From the NCBI GenBank assembly GCA_007127715.1, contig SKYU01000156.1:1-32821 (forward strand): DNA of 32,821 nt. The letters run 5' to 3'. A program made the translations under genes and the position numbers. Position 1 is the first letter of the stretch; each line of letters begins with the position of its first letter. This stretch comes from Gammaproteobacteria bacterium (GTDB lineage Bacteria > Pseudomonadota > Gammaproteobacteria > Steroidobacterales > PWYM01). A model generated the notes under the pieces. It saw only the letters and a program-made list of their open reading frames with translations, did not search any database and was not told where the DNA came from. Shown in pieces: positions 24,127 to 32,538 of this stretch.

Positions 24127-25415
24127 TGACGATTCACCGACGTACGCAGACGGGCCTGTTCCTCGGGACAGTGCTGCTCGTTCTGCTTGCCGGCTGCACT
24201 CCACCAGACGAGGCGGCGGACACCGCCGCTGTCGACAGCCGGCTGGCAGCCGGCCCATGGCGCGGTGAGATCGCACACTTCGGGCGACAGTTGCCGTTCA
24301 ATTTCGAAGTGACCTACGCCGACGACGACAGGCTGGAGGTCACCTATCTCAACGGTCCCGAAAGGATGCCGGTAGAGCAGGTGATCGAACATGCGGACGG
24401 GCGCATCGAACTTAATTTCCCCTCCTACGCCGCCACGCTGACGGCCCGGCAGACGCAGGGGCGGCTGGAGGGCGAAATCGGCCTGGCCCGCAGGGATGGC
24501 ACGCAGACCTTCACTTTCACCGCAGAGCCCGGGCCGACCCACAGGTTCTTCGCTGCGCCCCAACCGGTGGAGATCGACGTCAGTGGGCGCTGGCAGGCGA
24601 AGATCAGCTATCCGGGATTCGGCTTCGATCAGGACGCGGTGGCCATCCTCGAACAGGACGGTCATCGCGTCCACGGCACATTCATGACGGATGTCGGGGA
24701 TTTCAGATTCCTCTATGGCGAGGTCCGGGGTCGCGAACTGCACCTGTCGGCCTACGACGGCGGCTACACGCAGTTATGGTCTGGCGAGATGGATGAGACA
24801 GGCAGGCTGGCCGGCAGATTCGACAGCGCCACCTACGCGGAGGCGACCTGGACGGCAGAGCTCGATCCGCAGGCGAGGCTGATCGACCCGGCCTCGGTGA
24901 CCTGGCTGCAGGAGGGGGTCGAACGCTTCGACTTCACCTTTGCCGATCTTCAGGGGCGGCCGGTATCGCTGAGCGATCCTCGCTACGCGGACAAGGTAGT
25001 GATCGTCGTGCTGGCCGGGTCCTGGTGCCCCTCCTGTCACGACGAAGCTGCATTCATGGCGCCGTTTTACGAGACGCACCGCGAACGCGGACTGGCCATC
25101 ATCAACCTGATGTTCGAGTACTCGGATGATCTCGAAGATGTCCGCGAACAGGTCGAGGCCTTCCGCGACCGCTACGACATCGGCTACGACATGCTGTTCG
25201 CCGGGGACGCCAGTCGCATGACCCGGGGCAGCCTGTTGCCCGCACTGAACGGTATCTTCGCGTTCCCCACGACCATTTTTGTGGATCGGCGCGGCGAGGT
25301 CCGGCGGATCCACACGTCGTTTCCGGGGCCGGCCACCGGCCTGGAACATGAAAACTACGTTCGGGAATTCCGTGCGTTCGTGGACATGCTGCTGGCGGAA
25401 GCCCCCGACGCATGA
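24123..25415 (+). CDS. Thioredoxin-fold (TlpA-like) lipoprotein with two beta domains
   Basis: 430 residues, start chosen for the GAGGG site and the lipoprotein signal ending LLAGC (Cys25 lipidated). Residues 40-135 and 154-247 look like two copies of one beta-rich domain: each begins with Gly-x-Trp, has an acid-rich turn (DDDRLEVTYLNG; EQDGHRVHGTF) and ends T-x-T-A-E or W-T-A-E-L. A TlpA/ResA-like domain follows with Trp-Cys-Pro-Ser-Cys (C302, C305) and the cis-Pro region FPTTIFVD. This suggests a periplasmic thiol-disulfide reductase, e.g. for cytochrome c maturation or disulfide repair. The repeats are probably ligand- or partner-binding. Confidence 0.84.
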   Translation: MMTIHRRTQTGLFLGTVLLVLLAGCTPPDEAADTAAVDSRLAAGPWRGEIAHFGRQLPFNFEVTYADDDRLEVTYLNGPERMPVEQVIEHADGRIELNFPSYAATLTARQTQGRLEGEIGLARRDGTQTFTFTAEPGPTHRFFAAPQPVEIDVSGRWQAKISYPGFGFDQDAVAILEQDGHRVHGTFMTDVGDFRFLYGEVRGRELHLSAYDGGYTQLWSGEMDETGRLAGRFDSATYAEATWTAELDPQARLIDPASVTWLQEGVERFDFTFADLQGRPVSLSDPRYADKVVIVVLAGSWCPSCHDEAAFMAPFYETHRERGLAIINLMFEYSDDLEDVREQVEAFRDRYDIGYDMLFAGDASRMTRGSLLPALNGIFAFPTTIFVDRRGEVRRIHTSFPGPATGLEHENYVREFRAFVDMLLAEAPDA

Positions 25416-25427
25416 GTGCTCCTGCAG

Positions 25428-25444
25428 TGGTCAGCCGCTGACCA
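25428..25444. repeat. Inverted repeat between convergent genes
   Basis: TGGTCAGC (25428-25435) and GCTGACCA (25437-25444) are exact inverted repeats around one base, overlapping the stop of the NAD(P)-binding gene and 13 bases after the lipoprotein stop. There is no T-tract. It may act as a shared 3' hairpin for the two convergent transcripts. Confidence 0.4.
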
Positions 25445-26084
25445 GAGTCACTGCCTTGCCCACCAGGGTGCCCTGTTCCAGACTGTCCAGCAGGGCACTG
25501 GCCACCGAGCGCCTGGAAATCATGCGCTCGGATTTCTCGAGCGGATGATCTGCGGTCAGCGCCCGCCATGACACCGTGCTGTCCGCGTCCGTCAGCCCAC
25601 CGGGACGCATCAGCGTAAAGTCGAGTCCGCTGGCGCGGACGGCAGCCTCCTGACGGTTCTTGTCCGCCCAGATCTCGCGCGCCAGGCGCTTGACGATCAG
25701 CTCCCTGAATACGAAACCAGGCACCTGCTGGAGCGAATCGCCACATCCGAGACTGGTGACCGCGAGCACTCTGCGCACGCCGGCGGCCGTCATCGCGTCC
25801 AGGATATGTCCGGTTCCCCGCGACAGCTCCGTATTCGCCTGCCGACGGGCGTTGCCGAGCGTGATGATCACGGCCTCGCTGGTATCGAGCACGTTGGCAA
25901 TGGCCGAGCGGTCATCGGTATCGCCCGTCACAAGTGTGAGGCGATCGGCCGAATCCGAAAAAATGTCGCCGGGAAACGCCTCGGGGCGGCGTACCAGACA
26001 GCGAAATTCGTGGCCGCGGGCCAGCCCCTCACGCAGCACCCACAGGCCTGTACCTCCAGTGCTTCCGAACAGCGCGATGCGCAT
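25431..26084 (-). CDS. NAD(P)-binding atypical short-chain dehydrogenase-like protein
   Basis: 217 residues. The start at 26084 (MRIALFGSTGGTG) is preferred to the in-frame ATG at 26105 because GGGAGA lies just upstream and the nucleotide motif then starts at the usual place. GSTGGTG at 7-13 is the NAD(P)-binding motif of NmrA/SDR_a-type proteins. Further landmarks are RCLVRRPE, a GDTDD segment and MRPGGLTD, but no YxxxK catalytic motif is visible. Members act as redox sensors or flavin/biliverdin-type reductases. It is convergent with the thioredoxin-fold gene and lies head-to-head with the PAP-like gene. The substrate is unknown. Confidence 0.85.
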   Translation of the reverse strand: MRIALFGSTGGTGLWVLREGLARGHEFRCLVRRPEAFPGDIFSDSADRLTLVTGDTDDRSAIANVLDTSEAVIITLGNARRQANTELSRGTGHILDAMTAAGVRRVLAVTSLGCGDSLQQVPGFVFRELIVKRLAREIWADKNRQEAAVRASGLDFTLMRPGGLTDADSTVSWRALTADHPLEKSERMISRRSVASALLDSLEQGTLVGKAVTLVSG

Positions 26085-26259
26085 GGGCGTCTCCCGGTTC
26101 GCCAATCCTCATGAGAGTGTGCGTGATCGCGTCGGCAAACGGGCCCGTGCCCCATCGGGCTGTTCAACAGGCGAGCAGCGCGAGGGCGCGGCTTTGCCGC
26201 GGGAACCTCCGCTCGGTAGGATTCCGGCATCGTGTCGAGTCGACGAGGAGGACCCCGCC

Positions 26260-26916
26260 ATGACCGATGTCGCCACCCTGAAGGCGCAGATCCACGACTG
26301 TCTCGACACCGCTGACGACAACGGAGGCCTCGATGAGCCCCACTACGAGAAGCTGACGGGCTTGATCGATGAACTCTCGCAGCACTCGCCTTACGTAGCC
26401 CACTCACGCCCCGACATGGTGGCCGGCAGCTGGGCGACCCTGTTCGCGTCGTTTGGTGCCCGACACTCGTCAGGGAAGACGGTACGGCACGCGGCCGACC
26501 TGCAGATCCACAGTCTCGGCAAGCTGCCGAAAGCGCCGATGCAGGTGCTCTCGATCGTGCAGGAAATCGACGAGCAGGGCGAGGCGTACAACAATGTCGT
26601 CGACTTCGAATGCGGGTCTGACAACACGCCTGGCCGCCTGATTGTCCGCGGCCGCTTCAGTTGCGACCAGGACGCGCCGATCCGCTACCAGGTGCGGTTC
26701 TACAGGGCCGAGGTCCACGGCCGTGACGGCAGCACCGAGGAGGCTGTCCGCAGCGGACTGGGACTGGACGCCGAACAGGCCCTGTCGGTCGAGTTCACAC
26801 CGCCCCCGTTTTATTCCGATATCCTGTTCGTGGACGAGGAGATGCGCATCAACCGTGGCAACTTCGGCGGAGTCTACGTGCTGACCCGGCGCGACGCCGC
26901 TCCGCTGTCGCTCTAG
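26260..26916 (+). CDS. PAP/fibrillin-like (plastid-lipid-associated type) protein
   Basis: 218 residues, with a GAGGAGG ribosome site before the ATG. The order of landmarks agrees with PAP_fibrillin: an N-terminal helical part (TLKAQIHDCLDTADDNGGLDEPHYEKLTGLIDEL), a Gly-Ser-Trp-Ala-Thr-Leu-Phe-Ala-Ser region like the GxWxLLYTS of fibrillins, VQEIDEQGEAYNNVVDFE, and RLIVRGRF with RYQVRFYRAEV. Fibrillins are lipocalin-like proteins of plastids and cyanobacteria that bind lipids or quinones; some bacteria have relatives. No signal peptide is visible. The assignment is by pattern and would need a profile search. Its stop shares a CTAG with the convergent gene. Confidence 0.62.
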   Translation: MTDVATLKAQIHDCLDTADDNGGLDEPHYEKLTGLIDELSQHSPYVAHSRPDMVAGSWATLFASFGARHSSGKTVRHAADLQIHSLGKLPKAPMQVLSIVQEIDEQGEAYNNVVDFECGSDNTPGRLIVRGRFSCDQDAPIRYQVRFYRAEVHGRDGSTEEAVRSGLGLDAEQALSVEFTPPPFYSDILFVDEEMRINRGNFGGVYVLTRRDAAPLSL

Positions 26917-28007
26917 TCACCGCCGACACGGCACGCCAGCCGGCGTTCATACAGGCCTACCAGCAGGTCCGCCACCCGGGACACATCGTTACGCAGTCCG
27001 TGGGCGGCTGCACGGTCGGCCAACGCATGGCGCAGGGTCTCATCCTTCGCGAGGCGCACAGCCGCCTCGGCGATGGCCTGGGGCTCGAGCGGCGCCGCAA
27101 GTGCCGCGCCAGCCTCGGCGAGAGCCCGGATGCGGGCGGGCTGGTCCGAGCCTCCGGCAGCCACCAGCACGCTCGCCACCCCCGCCGCCACGCCCTGGGC
27201 CGTCATCATGCTGCCTGCGCCGGTGACCGCGGCCCGTGCACGGGCCAGCAGCGCACCCAGGGTTGCGGTGGGCAGGGTGTCGATCAGGTGTACCCCCGGC
27301 GCCACCTTGGGCAGGCCCCCGCCGTCCGGCCGATACTGGGGTCCGAGCACCACCACGCAGGGCAGGCCACAGCGTGCCTGAACCTCTACAGCGGCGTCGA
27401 TCAGCAATTCCGGCACGGGGCGGCCTTGATGCCGATACCCACCGCCACCGGCCACCAGGACCAGGAATTCCCCGGGTGCGATCGCCAGCCGATCGAGCAG
27501 AGGCTGTACCTGCGCCGCGTCCCCCGCCGGGGCCACCGTGCTGAAAAACGCCACGGCCGCATCCGGACACAGTCGGTGCATGAGGCGTTCACGCGCAGTC
27601 AAGCGCGGGTTCAGCTGGCCCGGCACGCCTACGAGGTGCAGATCCAGCTGGCGCAGCGTGCGCCAGCGAAACCCCTTCCGGCGTTTACCGGGCCGGTCGC
27701 TCAACCAGACCGTGGCTGCGCCCGCAGCACGCGCCGCGCGCAGCTGTTGCACCCGACCTGCCGAATCGAAGAGCATCAGCGCCGGGCGCAGTTCCGTGAT
27801 CAACCCGAGCACCTGCGGGGTCTGGCGCGTCGGCGTATCGTCCAGCAGGTGACAGGGGATATCGGGGTCGACCTCCACGGCTGCGCCGCGGTGCAGCAGC
27901 GCGTGACAGGCGATATCCGGTCGACGTGCTCTGACGGCGCGCGCCAGCGCAAGACACCGATAGTACTCGCCGGAACCGGCCGGTCCGCTGGCCGGCACGA
28001 ACAGCAT
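26913..28007 (-). CDS. MurG/PseG-like glycosyltransferase-fold protein
   Basis: 364 residues. The start ATG at 28007 has an AGGA 4 bases upstream; a GTG at 28019 is an alternative, and a longer upstream reading overlaps the divergent gene. The N-terminal GPAGSGEYYRCLALARAV resembles the first nucleotide-sugar loop of PseG/MurG-type GT-B proteins. The C-terminal part has VAGGGGYRHQGRPVPEL, HLIDTLPTATLGALLARARAAVTGAGSMMTAQGVAAGVASVLV and a GGSDQPARI segment, matching the UDP-sugar binding half. It would be a cytoplasmic or peripheral enzyme using a nucleotide sugar. Acceptor and product are unknown. Convergent with the PAP-like gene (stops share CTAG) and divergent from the FkbM gene. Confidence 0.78.
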   Translation of the reverse strand: MLFVPASGPAGSGEYYRCLALARAVRARRPDIACHALLHRGAAVEVDPDIPCHLLDDTPTRQTPQVLGLITELRPALMLFDSAGRVQQLRAARAAGAATVWLSDRPGKRRKGFRWRTLRQLDLHLVGVPGQLNPRLTARERLMHRLCPDAAVAFFSTVAPAGDAAQVQPLLDRLAIAPGEFLVLVAGGGGYRHQGRPVPELLIDAAVEVQARCGLPCVVVLGPQYRPDGGGLPKVAPGVHLIDTLPTATLGALLARARAAVTGAGSMMTAQGVAAGVASVLVAAGGSDQPARIRALAEAGAALAAPLEPQAIAEAAVRLAKDETLRHALADRAAAHGLRNDVSRVADLLVGLYERRLACRVGGD

Positions 28008-28046
28008 CAGGTCCTGCACACGCCCCTCTGGGATGATCTTCCATTC

Positions 28047-28922
28047 ATGTCGGTTGCAGCATACCCTTGCCGCGGGACGCGACCCAGCGACCAGGAGACT
28101 CCCATCATCAACGCGCGCAGCATACTCCACACCTTTCATCGCTGGGTGCTTCGATCCCGCCACCTGAACGCGAAAATCCCCCAGCATGATCTCGTTCTCC
28201 GGGTCACCCCGGCTGACGTGGTCGGCAGGCACCTCTACAAGTATCGGGAATACGAACCTGGAGTCGCCGCGACACTGGAAGAGCACGTCCGGCCCGCCGA
28301 GGGTGACCTCTGCCTGGACATCGGTGCCAATATCGGCTGGTATTCGTTACTGGTCTCACGACTGTCCGGAAATGCAGCGACGGTGCTTGCGTTCGAGCCC
28401 GATCCGGACAACTACCGCCTGCTGGAACACAATCTTCGGCACAACGATGTACCCCTTGTCCGCGCCTTCCGGCGCGCGGTCGGCGAGACCCCGGGGACGC
28501 TGCAGCTGCACCGCTACGGGCGGGGCAACACCGGCAGGCACTCACTGCTCCCGCTGCATGAAGGCGAGACCGTTGATGTCGAGGTGGTCGGGCTGGACAG
28601 GTTCCTGGAAACAGAGGGTCTGGGGTCCACCCCGATCAAGCTGCTGAAAATGGACATCGAAGGCTATGAGCTGCCGGCGCTTCGTGGTGCCCCACGGGTT
28701 CTGGAGCGCACGCAGTGGGTGTTGATAGAGCACTCGCCGGCCTACATGCGCCAGGCGGGCATGGTGCCCGGTGACCTGGTTCAGCTGCTGGTCAACAGCG
28801 GCTTCGCGCCGTTCGAGCCCGAGGCGGGGCCGCTGGTCGGGATCGCGGCCGACGTGCTCCGCAACGACCCCGACCAGCGTAACGTGCTCTGGCGCCGGAC
28901 TCCGGCTCAGCCCTCGCCGTAG
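28047..28922 (+). CDS. FkbM family SAM-dependent methyltransferase
   Basis: 291 residues from the ATG at 28047. Motif I is LCLDIGANIGWYSLL, followed by VLAFEPDPDNYRLLEHNL, and the family end KLLKMDIEGYELPALRGA with LIEHSPAY. FkbM enzymes methylate hydroxyl groups on sugars, polyketides and other molecules. The start is uncertain: this ATG has little ribosome-site support, whereas a perfect AGGAG (28093-28097) sits 6 bases before an in-frame ATC at 28104, a very rare start codon. The gene overlaps the convergent BtuB gene by 16 bases. Next to a GT-B-fold gene, a role in glycan decoration is plausible. Confidence 0.85.
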   Translation: MSVAAYPCRGTRPSDQETPIINARSILHTFHRWVLRSRHLNAKIPQHDLVLRVTPADVVGRHLYKYREYEPGVAATLEEHVRPAEGDLCLDIGANIGWYSLLVSRLSGNAATVLAFEPDPDNYRLLEHNLRHNDVPLVRAFRRAVGETPGTLQLHRYGRGNTGRHSLLPLHEGETVDVEVVGLDRFLETEGLGSTPIKLLKMDIEGYELPALRGAPRVLERTQWVLIEHSPAYMRQAGMVPGDLVQLLVNSGFAPFEPEAGPLVGIAADVLRNDPDQRNVLWRRTPAQPSP

Positions 28923-30709
28923 CGCAGCCTGAGGAATACCGTCCGGCCGGGCTCCTGAAAATCGAAACCGGCGAAGCTGTCGCGTGCCGTGGTGTAGGCC
29001 TTGTCCAGCGCATTGTCGAGCGTCAGGCGCAGGGACAACCGATCGGTGAACGCCCAGCCGGCACGCAGACTCAACAGCCCGAACCCGCCGAGGCGCTCGG
29101 TGGCGGCGGGGTTGTTGTAGCGATCGCCCTGGATCACCAGACTGGCACCGAGCGACCAGCGCTCGCGGCCCGTATCGGCATCCAGTCGGAAGCTGTCGCG
29201 CGTGCGCCGCGGCAGCCGCAGGTCGGTCTGTCGATCGACCGGATCGAGGTGACTCCAGGCCAGGGCCAGCGACCAGCCGCCGAGCTCGACGCCACCACTG
29301 GCCTCGACTCCACGGATCCGTGCCTCGGCCACGTTGAACGCAGCAAAGCGGCCATCGACCACCGTAAACGCGATCAGGTCGTCAATATCGGTCTGATAGA
29401 CCGCCACGTCCCAGAACAGGGCCTGCGAGCGCCCGCTGAGACCAAGCTCGATGCTGCGGGAAGTCTCTGGCTGGAGATCCGGGTTGGCGAACCCCGGGAA
29501 ATACAGGTCGTTGAAGGTGGGCGCGCGGAAGGCCGTGCCGACGCTGGCCCGCAGCCGCTGGGTCTCGCCCAGCGGCAGGCCGAAGGTCAGTCCTCCGGTC
29601 CATTCGCTGCCATAGGCCTCGTTGTCGTCGAATCGCAGGGCCGGCTGAAGGTCGAAGGCTCCCAGGCGCACCAGACCACGGGCGAACACCCCAAGGTTGT
29701 CGCGCGATCGCTCGTCATACGCGGTGGTGCTGTCCACAACGTCCTCGCGCCATTCCGCACCAAACACGAACTCATGGCGCGCCAGGTCCAGCACATTCAG
29801 CCAGCGGACCGCCCTCAGACGTGTATCGAAGCGGCTCGGCCCGAATGCCGTCAGGTTGTCTGCCTCGTCCCGGCCCTCGTTGAGCGCGAGCTCGCTGGTC
29901 CAGATGTCGCCCAGAGGCAGCGAGACGGTGACCGCCGCCGACTGGTGAACGAAATCCGTCTCGCCGCCCACGAACTCGGTGTTGCCCTGCGAGCGCAAGG
30001 CGTTGAGCCGGAGGCTCAGACCGTTATCGAGCCGGGCATTGCCTCGCAGAAAAAACGAGGTGTTGTCGTAACCCTTGCGATCGCCGCCCGGCTGCAGCGC
30101 GATGCCATCGCTGCGGAAGCGGTTGACCGCCACGCCCAGCGAGGCCTGTTCGCCACCGGTGTCGAAACCCGCTCCAAGCTCCCGCGTATCGAAGCTGCCG
30201 AGACCCGCGTGACCCCAGGCACCCGGCGCTGCCGCGGGGGCACGGGTAAACACCTGAACCACGCCACCGACCGTATCGGCCCCGTAGATGGCTCCGCGTG
30301 GACCGCGGACGATCTCGATCCGCTCGATCAGCTGCGGCGGGACGAATTGCCAGGTCGGACCGCCGCTGGTCGCCGAACCCATGCGCACGCCGTCTATCAG
30401 CAGCAGCGACTGACTGTTGCTGGTGCCACGCAGGAAGAAGCTGGTGACCTTGCCATAGGGTCCGTTGCCACTGACATCGACGCCGGGCTGCGCACGCAGC
30501 AGATGAGCAAGATCTCGCGGCAGCTGACGTTCGATGGCCGGTCCGTCGACCACGGTAACGGAGACATCGCTCTCCGAGAGCAGACGCTCGGTGAGCGTCG
30601 GGGTGACGACCAGGGTATCGAGGGGATCCATCGCCTCCATGGTATGGGCAGGCATGGACAGAACGCTGAGCAGGCCCAGCGCGCAGGACTGAGGGAACAG
30701 AGGTTTCAT
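28907..30709 (-). CDS. btuB: TonB-dependent vitamin B12 receptor BtuB
   Basis: 600 residues. The start at 30709 is preferred (GGAGAG upstream and a signal peptide), not the longer in-frame reading, which runs into the riboswitch. After the signal comes the TonB box DTLVVTPT (31-38), a plug with GVDVSGNGPYGKVTSFFLRGTSNSQSLLLIDGVRMGSATSGG and GPRGAIYGADTVGGVVQVFT, then a beta barrel ending near VFLRLRY. The wording of the plug is typical of BtuB. It imports cobalamin across the outer membrane. A cobalamin riboswitch precedes it, so it is expected to be turned off when B12 is abundant. No other B12 import gene is adjacent. Confidence 0.92.
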   Translation of the reverse strand: MKPLFPQSCALGLLSVLSMPAHTMEAMDPLDTLVVTPTLTERLLSESDVSVTVVDGPAIERQLPRDLAHLLRAQPGVDVSGNGPYGKVTSFFLRGTSNSQSLLLIDGVRMGSATSGGPTWQFVPPQLIERIEIVRGPRGAIYGADTVGGVVQVFTRAPAAAPGAWGHAGLGSFDTRELGAGFDTGGEQASLGVAVNRFRSDGIALQPGGDRKGYDNTSFFLRGNARLDNGLSLRLNALRSQGNTEFVGGETDFVHQSAAVTVSLPLGDIWTSELALNEGRDEADNLTAFGPSRFDTRLRAVRWLNVLDLARHEFVFGAEWREDVVDSTTAYDERSRDNLGVFARGLVRLGAFDLQPALRFDDNEAYGSEWTGGLTFGLPLGETQRLRASVGTAFRAPTFNDLYFPGFANPDLQPETSRSIELGLSGRSQALFWDVAVYQTDIDDLIAFTVVDGRFAAFNVAEARIRGVEASGGVELGGWSLALAWSHLDPVDRQTDLRLPRRTRDSFRLDADTGRERWSLGASLVIQGDRYNNPAATERLGGFGLLSLRAGWAFTDRLSLRLTLDNALDKAYTTARDSFAGFDFQEPGRTVFLRLRYGEG

Positions 30710-30849
30710 TTCGTGTCTCTCCACCGGACGCGCCAACCCGCACGACCGGCCTTGCAACGGCTGACGTGGCGCGGAGAGGGTCAGGCAGACAGAGATGCGC
30801 GCGAAGACGCACACCAGAGACCGGCCCGGTGTTGCCCTCCGCAACACGT

Positions 30850-31016
30850 GGTGCATGCACCAGGCCGGTCTACGGGCTTACGCGCGATGCAGCGAATGCA
30901 TCCGGCAGGCCACCTTCCCATGCGACAGCACAGTGGTGTACGGCCAGCCTTGACGACGTCTACCGTTGCGGGGGCAGCACCGGAGTTGTGCAAAGTGAGC
31001 GCTCTGCACGCACCGG
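30850..31016 (-). promoter_or_regulatory. Cobalamin riboswitch in the btuB leader
   Basis: Read on the minus strand, conserved elements occur in the right order: GGTGCTGCCCCCGCAACGG (the core around 30962-30980, matching the 'GCAACtG' element), ACCACTG (30930-30940 area), GGGAAGGTGG, and the B12 box TAAGCCCGTAGACCGGCC (30863-30880). After the box a TGGTGCATGCACCA palindrome (30849-30862) closes the aptamer region, and a GTGTTGC/GCAACAC hairpin (30829-30847) follows. Boundaries are approximate. Placement about 140 bases before btuB fits a class-I-type B12 riboswitch. Confidence 0.9.
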
Positions 31017-31064
31017 TTTCCCGATTATTTCCGCGGATCGCGGAACACCTGGAGCGGGATCGAA

Positions 31065-31092
31065 GCTATCACGCGCCAATCCGGCGGGTCAA
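31065..31092 (-). promoter_or_regulatory. Possible promoter for the riboswitch-btuB transcript
   Basis: On the minus strand TTGACC (31087-31092) is followed after 16 bases by GATAGC (31065-31070). The first is a near-consensus -35; the second matches the -10 at its central bases only. It starts just past the stop of the upstream lipoprotein gene and lies about 50 bases before the aptamer. Confidence 0.35.
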
Positions 31093-31108
31093 TTCGCACC
31101 GCCCAGCC

Positions 31109-31654
31109 CTATCGGTAGACCTGCTCCACGGCGGCAAGGTCCGCAGTCAATGGCCGAAGGATGTCCAGCGCCCGCTCGAGCCCGGCCGCACCACGGGTGT
31201 TCAGCACCGCCAGGGCCAGCGCGGGTCGCACCACGAGATCCTGCGCGTGCTGGCAGCGGGCCGGCGGCGGCGGCATCGAACCATCATGGACCCACACACG
31301 GGCGAGCTCCGCCGGACCAAGTGCATCGACCAGAGCACGCGCATCGAGCACCAGGGTGAAATGATCCACGCAGTCCGGATGCTGCGCAGCAAATTCCTGC
31401 AGCACCGGCTCGCCGAGCTCGAGCAATTCCCGCAGCAACGGCTCGATCTGGGCGATCCGAGCCTCCGATGACCCCTCCGGCAGCGCCGGAGACTGGAAGG
31501 GTGCGCCGGCGTCGGCCCGCAGCGCTGCTGCACTCGCAGCATAAGCAGACAGGGGCTCGACGTCGGACGCCTGTGGCGGCGGGGCCGGTGGCCCGCAGGC
31601 CGCCCCACCGATCGCCAGCACGGCCAGCCACACGGCGGCGAGCGCCCGGCGCAT
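31109..31654 (-). CDS. Hypothetical lipoprotein
   Basis: 181 residues from the ATG at 31654; an in-frame ATG 63 bases upstream (31717) would add a soluble tail in front of the signal, so the inner one is preferred. The signal MRRALAAVWLAVLAIGGAAC ends in a Cys, a slightly weak lipobox. A Pro-rich spacer (GPPAPPPQ) follows, then a helical domain with EARIAQIEPLLRELLELGEPVLQEFAAQHPDC and a second Cys in PPPPARCQHAQD. It probably faces the periplasm. No family is recognised. It is transcribed towards btuB but separated by the riboswitch promoter, and it is divergent from the azurin gene. Confidence 0.7.
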   Translation of the reverse strand: MRRALAAVWLAVLAIGGAACGPPAPPPQASDVEPLSAYAASAAALRADAGAPFQSPALPEGSSEARIAQIEPLLRELLELGEPVLQEFAAQHPDCVDHFTLVLDARALVDALGPAELARVWVHDGSMPPPPARCQHAQDLVVRPALALAVLNTRGAAGLERALDILRPLTADLAAVEQVYR

Positions 31655-31890
31655 GGAACGTGCGCCCCGGAGGACATCCGCGGCCGGGTTTCCGGCAGTC
31701 TCGTTCAGGCCCGACATGGCAGGGAGTGTGCCGTGATTGCGCTGACCAAACCGTGCACGGCATCACGTGACCACACAGGGCGGCGCGGCTCGGTGGCGGC
31801 ATGGATGTCAACGCCCCCCGGAGAGAGTATCCTCACGCTGTCCGTGCCCGTGCGGCCGCGGCTCGCGTATCCACTGCCTGGAGAACACGC

Positions 31891-32511
31891 ATGATTCTTC
31901 CGTTTCGCGCCATGCTGCCCTGGATCACCCTGGCCCTTGCAGCCCTGTGGTTGGCGGCCTGCAGTCCGCCCGCCGACGAGCCCCCCGCGCCGCCGCCGCC
32001 CGCCGAGGAACCCCCGCCGCTGCCGGCACCGGCACCCGAACCCGCACCGGCCCCCGAAGCGGTCGAAGCGGCTGACGACGAAACCGTCCCGGCCGAAGAG
32101 GCGGTCACGGTCGATGACGCCGGCGTGGCCCAGGTGACCATCGGCAGCACCGACCAGATGCAGTTCACGGTGCGGGAGTTCACCGTCGAGGCCGGCCAGG
32201 AGGTCGAGCTTACGCTCGTCCATGAAGGCCGGCTGGCGGTGGAGGTCATGGGCCACAACGTGGTGATCCTGCAGCCCGGCGAAGACTACATGGCCTTCGG
32301 CGGCCAGGTGATGGTCGAAGGCGGGTCCATGGCCAACGACTACCTGCCCGAGGGCATGCGTGACCGGGTTGTCGCCTTTACCCGGATGATCGGCGGCGGC
32401 GAGACCGACACCATTCGGTTCACCGCACCGGACACACCGGGTGAATACCCGTTCCTCTGCACCTTCCCGGGACATTTCGGGGCGATGAACGGTGTGATGA
32501 TCGTCCGCTGA
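31891..32511 (+). CDS. Lipid-anchored azurin with a Pro/Ala/Glu linker
   Basis: 206 residues, start supported by a GGAGA site. The lipoprotein signal ends LAAC (Cys24). About 45 residues of Pro, Ala and Glu form an extended linker, as in the Neisseria lipid-anchored azurin. The blue-copper domain is complete: Gly121-His122 (MGHN) and Cys190, His195, Met199 in FLCTFPGHFGAM, with the same spacing as azurin H46/C112/H117/M121. It carries single electrons in the periplasm. The gene is followed by a perfect hairpin and a membrane-anchored ORF. A longer reading upstream (from 31801) would precede the signal and was set aside. Confidence 0.93.
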   Translation: MILPFRAMLPWITLALAALWLAACSPPADEPPAPPPPAEEPPPLPAPAPEPAPAPEAVEAADDETVPAEEAVTVDDAGVAQVTIGSTDQMQFTVREFTVEAGQEVELTLVHEGRLAVEVMGHNVVILQPGEDYMAFGGQVMVEGGSMANDYLPEGMRDRVVAFTRMIGGGETDTIRFTAPDTPGEYPFLCTFPGHFGAMNGVMIVR

Positions 32512-32538
32512 GGTTGCGGACCCTCTGACTTAAGGATC

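Noticed and set aside
26187-26201. Hairpin CGCGGC-TTT-GCCGCG before the PAP-like gene
   Set aside because: The stem is short with a tight loop and no T-tract; it is expected by chance in DNA of this GC content.
29249-31471. A 740-codon plus-strand open frame opposite btuB
   Set aside because: It is antisense to a complete TonB receptor and the riboswitch, and its translation is low-complexity and Gln/Arg/His-rich without motifs. Long antisense frames are common in GC-rich DNA.
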